Positions 38,601-50,600 of a stretch of DNA of 64,000 bases are shown in pieces (the first letter of the stretch is position 1; every line of letters begins with the position of its first letter). The notes under the pieces were generated by a model. That model was given only the letters and a program-made list of their open reading frames with translations. It had not been told where the DNA came from and made no database searches. Origin of the DNA: Cyrtodaria siliqua (lineage: Eukaryota; Mollusca; Bivalvia; Adapedonta; Hiatellidae). The stretch covers positions 124,001 through 188,000 of the forward strand of contig JAWPHD010000128.1 in the NCBI GenBank assembly GCA_037043455.1, in the 5' to 3' direction. A program made the translations under genes and the position numbers.

Positions 38601-41600
38601 TCAGTTTTATTTTTGGCAGTGCATTGCACTATTTCCATTCATTTGCTAACTTGCGTGTGTGTAATTTTGCAGTTCTTTGTGTTTGTTTGATCCCTGATTA
38701 AGGCTTTACATAAAACATTCAGTTGGTAAGCAACTGGTAAGTTTTCTTTGACACTGTTTGGTTGGTCATTCCTTTATAAATATATTTATATTCAAGAAAA
38801 TTTGTAATCCTCAACCTCCCCATCATAATCCTAGCAACCACAACCATCTGCACCATTATGACTATCATCATCTTCATCATCAACATCACCATAATCCTCT
38901 TCATCAGCACCATCATCATCATCATCATCATCTTCTTCATCATCATCATCATCATTTATTCCTTCAGAACCAGCTACAGGTAACTACACGGAAGAAGTTC
39001 CGCCACCCACGTTAAAACCCAACGCAAATATTCCGATTGGGAAAGATGGCTCCAAGAATCGGGTTTATCACGTAGACACCAACAAAGTCACTACTGGTAA
39101 ATTATAACAAATATTCCAAGTGGTTCCAGCAGGCTTTCTGGCCATTTCGTAGCTTGCCCAGGCAATAATTAATTTATTACATGATTAATGAGAAATTAAA
39201 TTAAATAATTTAAAATGTTAATTGTTTATTGAATTGGATTTTATAGTCGCACCAACAGCCACGGTCATATGGCGACTTTCCAGCTTCCATTGGTGGAGGA
39301 AGACCCAGGTGCCTCTCCGGGCAATTTTCGTGCACGGGCTGGCACCTGGGTAGAACCACCGACGTTCCGCAAGCCAGCTGGATAGCTTCCTCACATAAAG
39401 ATTCCTAGGCCCCTGAGGGATCGAACCTACAGCGGTGAGGGTCAAGTGATTTCAAGTCAGAGACGTTAACCACTCGGCCACGGACGCCCCAAAATGTTAA
39501 TCAAGCATTCACTTGAAATAAATCCCATTTTAAATCATCATAGCTATTAATGTCTGCAGCTTTTTCTGTTTTCAAAACTTTTTCATGGAATGTCTGAAGG
39601 AACATTATCTTCTCATTTTCCTGTGCCCTATAAGATCACCTGTATACTAACATGTTGTCCCATCACCTGTATACTAATATGTTGTCTCCCTTAGATTACC
39701 TGTATACTAACATGTGCCTCTAAGATCACCTGTATACTAACATTCTGTCCCTATTAGATCACCTGTATACCAACATGTGCCTCTGAGATCACCTGTATAC
39801 TAACATGTGCCTCTAAGATCACCTGTATACCAACGTGTGCCTCTAAGATCACCTGTATACCAACTTGTGCATCTAAGATCACCTGTATACCAACATGTGC
39901 CTCTAAGATCACCTGTATACTAACATGTGCCTCTAAGATCACCTGTATACCAACATGTGCATCTAAGATCACCTGTATACCAACTTGTGCATCTAAGATC
40001 ACCTGTATACCAACATGTGCCTCTAAGATCACCTGTATACCAACGTGTGCCTCTAAGATCACCTGTATACTAACATGTGCCTCTAAGATCACCTGTATAC
40101 CAACGTGTGCCTCTAAGATCACCTGTATACCAACTTGTGCATCTAAGATCACCTGTATACTAACATGTGCCTCTAAGATCACCTGTATACCAACGTGTGC
40201 CTCTAAGATCACCTGTATACCAACTTGTGCATCTAAGATCACCTGTATACCAACATGTGCCTTTAAGATCACCTGTATACCAACGTGTGCCTCTAAGATC
40301 GCCTGTATACCAACTTGTGCATCTAAGATCACCTGTATACCAACATGTGCCTGTAAGATCACCTGTATACTAACATGTGCCTCTAAGATCACCTGTATAC
40401 CAACATGTGCCTCTAAGATCACCTGTATACCAACATGTGCATCTAAGATCACCTGTATACCAACATGTGCCTGTAAGATCACCTGTATACCAATATGTGC
40501 CTCTAAGATCACCTGTATACTAACATGTGCCTCTAAGATCACCTGTATACCAACGTGTGCCTGTAAGATCACCTGTATACCAACATGTGCCTCTAAGATC
40601 ACCTGTATACCAACATGTGCCTGTAAGATCACCTGTATACCAACATGTGCCTCTAAGATCACCTGTATACCAACATGTGCCTGTAAGATCACCTGTATAC
40701 CAACATGTGCCTGTACGATCACAATCAAGATTTCAATCACAAATATGTCTGTTTAAATTATAAACATAACAATATGTAATACAAACTTATCAATGCAAAG
40801 TCTTACATGGACTTTCACTATATTCCAGTAGTAAACACCATACCAGAAAAGGCACCGGACCAGCAGCGACCGGGCATGGACATCATCGGTATCATCATCG
40901 GCTCCCTCGCCGCCCTCATCACCATCCTCATCGCCATAGTGATCTTCATCGTGTTCCGTCACAAGATGAAGAAAAACAATAACAGCCGCCGCATGAAGAC
41001 TGCGATGGCCGACAGTCATAATCACATGGCCATAAATATGGGCGATATTCGCTCGTCGACTAATGGGAAGTTGATGAACGGGAACTTTTACAACGGGGTA
41101 CCAATGACTGAGATCGACTCGGATCGTGAATGTTGTAGTGGTATGTAGAAGCTTGCAATAGTTTATCATACACCTATGACAATTTATCTCCCTTTTGTTA
41201 TTCAAGTATGGAGATTGTGCTGAAATATGTTTTCTTTTGCTGAAATTTATTCTCGAATATCGGAGATTTTAACGAAGTGCAGTCATGGTTGTCACTTGAG
41301 CAAGTCATAGTTTTATATACTCCTCAACATAAGTTAAGGACCACGTTTTTATTTGTATCGCACTTTTTAAGACTGTTAATGTGACACAAATGTATAAACA
41401 TTTTACAGACATCTAGAATATCAAAGATTATGTACTTAACTGTTCTTATTTTGTGGTCCTAAAATTATTTTGAGGAGAATATATTAATAGTCTGACCGTC
41501 CAGAACAATGGTACTATCGGGATCACAGTATCACCGTGGCTTTAAGTATATTTTAGAATTATTAATTTTACTGCTTTTTAAAAGAGGCTTCTAATTGGCT

Positions 41601-44600
41601 GTTATGCTTTAATATATGCTTGGATAATTTGTACGAGAGAACACAAGAATAGTTTTATCAATAAGAGTTTTTTTACACTTTTTTAGGAGGAAACCTTTTA
41701 GAATTTTATGATAGATTTGTTGTTTAAATTTAAATTATTGTATTTTATTACGCCAGATTGGTAAATGTAGTATTTATATACATATATATCAACATGCATT
41801 AAGAAAAGGTTTACTGCGGATCTTGAATCTCTCGTACAGGGTTTTTCCATTGTATAGGTACAAACTTGTCTGCTCGATATTAGAAACTTTAAATCGAAAT
41901 AAACTTTGCACACTTGATTGAAAATATGAGAATGTAGACTAAATGTGTGCCTAGGGAAAACACAATAGTGGCAACAGATATTCACAGAACGCGCAAGATG
42001 TGCAATATGAAGGAGTGATGTCGCATGACTGGGAAAACCCAAAGTATGAGAGATTTGGATAAGGACTATTGGTGTGGTGGGAGGGTCGTTGATAATGTTT
42101 ATTCTGTGTTGATGATACACGTTCACAACTCTGAAGGTTACTCTGTGTCTTAACTTCAATTTATAAAACTATTACTACATATTGCCTTCCAGAACGTAGT
42201 AAAAATTCCAATGGCATGTATAGGGAGCCCAAAGATTCTGTGATAGTTAATCGGGGGAGTATGCTCCCAAATCTCGCGGATATCCCAGACTTCCCTCCAC
42301 CAGGTATATTTACGCGGAATGCTGGAATATACGTAGTTTAGCAAACATATATGCTTGTTGCTTATGCTAGATAGTCGGACTTTGTGGAATGGTTTTAACA
42401 CAGTGTGACGAAAAAATGGAATGGATTTCAACTCTCTGGGTTTAAATTAAATTAAATTAAAGTTTGAAATAGTGGAATTGATTTCCACTCTAGCTAAAAA
42501 ATAAACAGAATACATTTTACATGAATAGGTTTAATAATGAAATGCAGTGTTCAACAGTTGTTGATGGAATGAATGAAAAGGAGTGATTTTCAGCTTTGGC
42601 TTGAAAGTATAGAATGTTTAAAGGGAATGAATGTGAGCTGCGTGCGGTTCATAATGATGGACTGAATTTACTTCATAATTTTGATATCCAAAGATTGCGT
42701 ATGAAATGCTTTGAAACATTTGCTTTGCTTGCTCGCTTTCTGCTCTGATAATTGGTTTTAAAGGAATATCGGTATTCTAAAGATGAACGTTTTTATTATT
42801 ATTATTTTATAATAGAGAAACAGCGTGGTTCAAATGTCAAGAATGAGACATTTCAGAAAGGTATATGTACATGTCTCTTGTTAATGGCCTCATCATTAAC
42901 TAGCTTAGTTTGTTTCCTTCTAATATTTAAAACAATCATCAAGCTGGGAAATACTGATGTTGATAAGTGTAGTCCTCGATTCTGCTTCGTCATTCTGTGA
43001 ATCACTAGCTGCCTTAGTAGATAACGCCTTGCGTGGGTTCGCTTCTTTACAGAGACACGTCTGATGGGAAACTTCATCCTTCGTCTCATCTCCTTCTGTG
43101 GTTGCTGTCCTCATATAAACTTATATGATTTGTTAACTGGATGTAAAAGTCCATCTCGTTTCTGTGAATCACTTTTAATAACTTCAGTATGATTTGATAA
43201 AACTATAAAACTATCTTTTATATCTTGCACTATATACCAGTTGTCTACCAGGGTTGTATTTCCTAAAAGCAAGAGCAAAGAAATGTGTACTTGTAAACAA
43301 TATGGTTGATTTTGAGTTGGCATAAATTGAATGCATTACCAACTAGTTTTTGGTTATCATTGAATATCTTAAGTTTAGAGGTACTAACTTCATCACAAAA
43401 TTTAGCATCATAGACAATATAGTCACACATATCACTAATGAAACATGTATAATACCGTATACGTTATTTTATGCTCCCATATTGTAACACGGTGTTCTTA
43501 CTAATAATACTGTGTGTCTCACCAGGGTGCTACTCTTGTCCTGTCAGTCTGCATGATGACATTTCATGCAGTGTTTGTAACCCCAGGGATGCTACCCTTG
43601 TCACATACGTATGATAATATTGCACGCAGATAAACCGATCATCAACATTGTATCCTTCCTTATTCTGTTATGATCAGTTATCTGTCCAAATATAATATAT
43701 TTAACCCTTAACCCGTTGGGCTGTTCTTTCTTTGAATTAAGACCTTTCCATTTATGCGATAAAGGGGTGTTTTGTGGGAATGACTGACCAGCAACTGGAC
43801 ATTGTAAACACTGATCAGCCTGCGAGTTACTCGTAAGGCTGAGCTGGGTTTACAATGGACGCAAAGGCTATTATAGTCGTGCTTAGCGGGTTAAGGGTTA
43901 ATTAATATATTAATAACAAACTTTTTTTTTCCTATTCTATATCAGGTTTGCTAAATAAAAATATATACAATAACGAGTACCAGAGCGCCAGATAAGCTTT
44001 GACATAAAAGGGTATTTTAAACGCTAAATATATCTGAAACTCTAAATATATCTGAAACACTAAATATATCTGCAATTCTGAATTTTCATAGAGTATAATA
44101 TGATATAGTGTTGTTACTTTTTACTCACAAATATGCCATTTCCATACAGAATTGTAAATTATCAACGCTGAGTTTTACTCCTAATTTATGTTTTCAATGC
44201 TGATTTCCAAATTTTAATGCTGAAATACCCCCAATAATTGCTTAACTGGAGCTCTGGAGTACAGTACAGTTGATTCTTGAAACAAATAAACCTTGTTTAA
44301 GTTGAATACTTCGTGGTATTATCCATCAAAATTTAAAGTAATAAATGCACGTGTAATGTTTTCATGGAAGTATGAATACATTAGGGCTCTATCACGATAA
44401 ATTAATGTAATGTCGACAAATTCGTTTGGTGAATATCGTATTTATTTCCAGCTTCATGACGGTATGAATGCATCTGAGGGATAATCTGTAATAGCCCAGT
44501 TTGATAACATGATTTGCTTCCGTTCAATGGTAAATGTAGAGTTGTCATTTCCAACTTCTGGGAACCAAATTATCTTTTCTCAAAAGCTAAAGAGTTTTTA

Positions 44601-47600
44601 AGGGGTTAATTTTTGGTATGAAAATTGTTACTCTTACACGTCCAGAGTTGGCATTTTCAACTTCCACAAAGCAAGTTACACTTTACTTATCTTAAAATCT
44701 GAAGCTTTTAAGGGGACATAATTTTCTTTGGATGTACTTACTGAACTGGGCTATGGCCTATAGGTGTTATATTTAACGCTTCATTAAGGTATGATCTTGG
44801 CACAGTCAAAGCTAACATGAATTTGTTTATTTAACCAGATGGTCAAGACTATGCTGTTCCTGACGTGACAAAGTCGGCGTTGATGGTGACATTCCCCCAG
44901 ACACGTCCGGTGAACGGACCAATCAACAATCTGGACAAAGCGCCACCTACGTACGACGCTCTGTATGCTGCCTCTGACATCATCAATAACCAAGTCCCAA
45001 ACATACCCTCGCTACAGGTGAGATATCAAAACACTAGAACACTTTATAGTGAAACAGAGCCTCGTCTATTAGATGGGAACATAATTCAGGCGGTCCCATG
45101 TATCCAGGGGCATAGCTACCTGTATGCGAAGTACGCAGCTGTATACAAATTGATAAAAAAAACAGAAGTTAAAGAAGATCCATATATGCAACTAGGAGTG
45201 ATGGTGTACACCGGAACGACTACTAGTATTTATCTATAAAACTGTTCGGGGAAAAAAATGCTTTTACATAAATGATTTTCAATCTTAGAGTTTCCATTTT
45301 GTCTCAAACTGACTCCATAAATTCCAGATTGAAACATGTAAAATAAAAACAAATTAAAAGTTGACAAGAGAGAACATAAAACCAATTTTGTAAAAAATAA
45401 AGTGCTTTGTATTCTTGTGTGTTAGTGAAAAAGTCTCCATTTTGTTTTGCACTGACGCCAGAAAATTCCAGATTAAAACATGTTCAATTTATAAAATACT
45501 GAAGTAAATCATCACCTTCATGGGGAACTTTTTGATAGTTTTATATTTATCCATTTCATTTTAACTTCACTATTTCAGGGTGTGAGTGGTAACAACGTGT
45601 ACGCTGTACCAAACGCAGAGTTACTACTAAGTATTGACGTCACCGTGAACGAGTTTCCCAGAGAAAACTTACGCTTTATAGAACTACTTGGAGAAGGCCA
45701 GTTTGGAGAGGTTTGTATTGTTTATTAATGGTTATATTGAATCTTATTATCTGTATTTAGAAAGTTTGTGGTATTGTATAGCAGTGTATTTTTACTTTAT
45801 TAGATAATTGTTTCCTCTTGGGTTATAATTCAATTTGTGAGTTATGCCCCTTGCAGAGAAAAAGTAACTTGTGTTTTTGAGATGTCATCTGTTTTATTTC
45901 AACACATTTAAGTAAACAATGTTAACCTTTCACAGTACCGTATACCATATCTGGGCGTAACTTTAGCCAAACAGTATAGATTTGTAAACTTTTCTACATT
46001 ACCTGGTTGCCTTAAGGATGTTAGGTGAGATTTTACATAAAAATGTCCAATATTCTTTTCACAAATTTTGTTTATAGACGATATGTACATGTATATTTAC
46101 TACAATAGTCCTTTTAACCAATGATAAACTAAAAGTTAATGCGTACACAACATCATATTAACTTCATACCGATTACCTCAGAAATGATACATCCCATGTT
46201 ATTTTGCGAAAGACATTGTTACAAGAAATATTTCTGTATGGCTGTTGCCATTTCACGTGGTCTTGAACTATACATATGTTCTGTTTTCTAGGTTGTTGCC
46301 ATTTCACGTGGTCTTGAACTATACATATGTTCTGTTTTCTAGGTTGTTGCCATTTCACGTGGTCTTGAACTATACATATATTCTGTTTTCTAGGTTGTTG
46401 CCATTTCACGTGGTCTTGAACTATACATATATTCTGTTTTCTAGGTTGTTGCCATTTCACGTGGTCTTGAACTATACATATGTTCTGTTTTCTAGGTTGT
46501 TGCCATTTCACGTGGTCTTGAGATATACATATGTTCTGTTTTCTAGGTTGTTGCCATTTCACGTGGTCTTGAGATATACATATGTTCTGTTTTCTAGGTT
46601 GTTGCCATTTCACGTGGTCTTGAGATATACATATGTTCTGTTTTCTAGGTTGTTGCCATTTCACGTGGTCTTGAGATATACATATGTTCTGTTTTCTAGG
46701 TTGTTGCCATTTCACGTGGTCTTGAGATATACATATGTTCTGTTTTCTAGGTTGTTGCCATTTCACGTGGTCTTGAGATATACATATGTTCTGTTTTCTA
46801 GGTTGTTGCCATTTCACGTGGTCTTGAGATATACATATATTCTGTTTTCTAGGTTGTTGCCATTTCACGTGGTCTTGAGATATACATATGTTCTGTTTTC
46901 TAGGTACATTTGTGTGAAGGATTAAATATGAACAGCTTTGTGGAGGAAGATTATTTCATGAACAGGACGATATCAAGACCTGTTCTTGTGGCTGTTAAAA
47001 TACTGAGGAAGAATGCGGAGGAGCGAGCTAGGTAGGTCGCGAGAATCTATATGCCGTCTGACAGTTATGGATTTTTGAAAAATTGCTGGAATGATAGTAG
47101 ACAGGCAGTTTCCTATAAAACAGATTTTTTTTTTAAATTGGTTTTATAGTCCTATCTATATATCGTCCATATTTCAATATAATTTGTGAAACATTTTTAC
47201 ATTTTCTATTTGCTTTGTCTGTTATTTTCCTATTCCCGGTATTCGTCAAACAAAATGAGTATTAATTCGTCTCAATAAGCTTACTTGGTCCTGCCCTAAT
47301 TCCATTAAGAGATGGGAAAGCTTATATTAGCAGGATTTTATAACGGATATTTCGACAAAAAACATTTTACCGAAAAAATGCGATAACCTGTTTAAAATTG
47401 CCTGTTTTAAATGTTTTGATTTTACAATATGCAAACTTTTTAAGCCAAAATTAGGTTTTATTTCATACACCAGCCAACCCCGTTTTTGCTTCTTGGAGAA
47501 GGGGTGGATGGCGTATGAAAGTTAATACTTGGACCATGTAATGGAATACAGTTTAATCATTAAATTATTGGCAGCCATGTTTTTTTGTGGAACAATCTTA

Positions 47601-50600
47601 GTCTATCGAAATATCCAATTTTACGGTAAGTTACATACTAAAGTAAACTAAAATCGTGGATAAAATCTTCACAAATTAATCAATATAATTACAGGAAAGA
47701 TTTTACCAAAGAAATCAAGATCATGTCCCAACTAAAGGACCCTAACATCGTACGGGTGCTGGGCGTCTGCACGGGGGAAGAGCCCCTGTGTATGATCGTG
47801 GAGTACATGAAGTACGGGGACCTCAACCAGTTCTTATTGGACCACGTTCTGGAGACGCCATCAGCGCAGGCGGTCGGCGCTAAAATACTCAGGTACGTGG
47901 TTTTGCTCACTAGTTTATTATACTTTACCAGACAATGTAAATACTCAGGTATGTGGTTTTATTCTCTGGTTTATTATACTGTACCAGACAATGTAAAATA
48001 CTCAGGTACGTGGTTTTGCTCACTAGTTTATTATACTTTACCAGACAATGTAAATACTCAGGTATGTGGTTTTATTCTCTGGTTTAATATACTGTATCAG
48101 ACAGTGTAAAATACTCAGGTTCGTGGTTTTGCACTCATTATACTGTACCAGACAATGTAAAATACTCAGGTACTCTCTGGTTTATTATACGGTACCAGAC
48201 AATGTAAAATACTCAGGTACATGGTTTTGCTCTCTGGTTTATTATACTGTACCAGACAGGTATGTAGTTTTGCTCTCTGGCTTATTATACGGTACCAGAC
48301 CATAAAATGTATACTGGTGTGAGGTCTTACTTTCTAGTTTATCTTACTACCATATGATTAAATATATTCTTGGTGTAACTAAATCATCAACTAGTCATGT
48401 GCAAAACAAATTTATTTTTAACTGTTCGAAGAAGTATTAATAATGAGTTATATGTAGAAAACTAATGGGAGGACCCGAGTTTTAAAAAAAATCAAGATTG
48501 CCGTGTGTTTGTTTAAGTATCTATTTATGAAAATGTGTTGTACATATATTATAATATTAGCTAAACAATCTGTTTTCTGTAAAAAACAACAACAACAAAT
48601 AAATACATAAATAAAAAATAGCATCCCAAAACTTAAATAAAAACTATACCAAGTTTTATATACAACACCCCCATTGTAAAAAGGTGAGTCTTCTGCTTGA
48701 TTATAAACTCTCACGCTAACTTAAACTTTACTTAGCACTTATTTTCAGAACTCACATATAAATGTTATAATAAATTTCCTTATTGCAGCTATGGTTGTCT
48801 GATCTACATGGCTTCCCAGATCGCCTCGGGAATGAAGTACCTCGAGTCCCTCAACATGGTTCACCGTGACCTTGCCACACGCAACTGTCTAGTCGGCACA
48901 AACTTCACCATCAAAATCTCCGACTTCGGTATGAGTCGGAGTTTGTACAGCGCAGATTATTACCGGATAGAAGGACGCGCCGTGTTGCCCATTAGATGGA
49001 TGGCGTGGGAATCAATTCTACTGGCAAGTACATTTGATGACCTTGAATCTATAAACTTGACCTTTAGTCTATGACCTTGAGGTTATGGCATGGCAGTTAT
49101 TGTTAGATAAAAGGTATTGTGTTAGATAAAAGGACATGACGTCTTGCCCATAAGATGGCTTGCATGAATCTGTATTACTTCATGACATTGACTCTGTAAA
49201 CTTGACCTTTAGTCTTTGACCTTGAGGTCATGGAATTTATTGTAAGATAGAAGGATAGGCTTAGTTGCCCATTAGATGGATGGCGTGGGAATCAATTCTA
49301 CTGGCAAGTACATTTGATGACCTTGAATCTATAAACTTGACCTTTAGTCTATGACCTTGAGGTCATGGCATGGCAGTTATTGTTAGATAAAAGGACATGA
49401 CGTCTTGCCCATAAGATGGCTTGCATGAATCTGTATTACTTCATGACATTGACTCTGTAAACTTGACCTTTAGTCTTTGACCTTGAGGTCATGGAATTTA
49501 TTGTAAGATAGAAGGATAGGCTTAGTTGCCCATTAGATGTATGGCGTGGGAATTTATTCTACCGCTAGGTACACTTGATGACTTTGACTCTGTAACCATG
49601 ACCGATAGTCTGTGACCTTGAGGTCATGAATGTATTGTAAGATATAACAATGCACCATGTTGCCGATATGGATGTTTTGAGGATCTATTTGACTGATAAG
49701 TATGCTCAGTGACCTTTGTAACTTTGACCTTTAGTATGTGACCTTGAGTTCATGTAATTTATTGTAAGAGAGTAGGACTAAGTAACCCTTGGTGACCTTG
49801 ACTCTGTGACTTTGAACACAAGGTTATGACCTTGATTGAGGTCATGACGTTTATTGTAAGACAGAAGGATGCACTGTGTTTTCCATTAGATGGATGGTGT
49901 AGGGTTAAGGTAAGTTGACTAGAATGACCTTGACTCTGCGACTTTGACTATTAGTCTGTGACTTTGATAGAGATCATGTGTTGTAAGAGGTTTCCCTTTA
50001 GATGGATGGCATGGGAATCTATTCTACTAGTAATTATGCTCCGTAACCGTCATGTCATATCCAGATATACAAGACGTATTGATTAAAGGCTATTCCATTA
50101 AAGAAATCCCGGGACCCTAAGAATGCAATTTAATAAACATCTATGGGTGAACCCTATTTTCTGAAATTTGGTTCTTTAAACTCAATTTTACATCTGTGTG
50201 TTCAGTTTCAAAAGAGCCTTCCTGGGATCCCATGTACGTTTTAATGGAATAGCCCTAATCAGAACTGGTCTTATAGCATGTGTTGGCCAAGGGTGTCATC
50301 AGTGGAGTTTTCATACTGTTAATTTATAATATTTTCCTTCGTTTTTCAGGGAAAATTCACAACCAAATCTGACGTGTGGTCATTCGGAGTGACTCTGTGG
50401 GAGATTTTATCCTTCGCCCGCGACCAGCCATACGATAACCTTAGTGACGATCAAGTAATTACTAATGCCGGACATTACTATAGAAACGATGGCCAACAGA
50501 TCATACTGCCTCAGCCCGTCGTCTGCCCGCGGGAGATATACAACATGGTGGTCGAGTGTTGGAATCGCTCGGACTGTGAACGACCCACATTTAAGGATAT

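Noticed and set aside
38719..39015. Met-rich and His-rich open frames
   Set aside because: Translations of the CAT/ATC microsatellite.
39754..40740. 328-codon minus-strand open frame of repeated AHVGIQVIL units
   Set aside because: It is the translation of a 30-bp minisatellite; open on both strands because the unit length is a multiple of three. It lies in a DDR intron.
41698..42159. 153-codon minus-strand frame
   Set aside because: Lies in a DDR intron next to a real exon, and shows no recognisable domain.
45001..45239. Read-through of the exon at 44839 into the intron
   Set aside because: The donor at 45018 joins to 45579 in phase and restores the conserved LQGVSG motif, so the continuation is intron.
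46173..46925. Repetitive open frames of over 220 codons on both strands
   Set aside because: By-product of the 51-bp array; they lie in an intron and have no independent start or homology.
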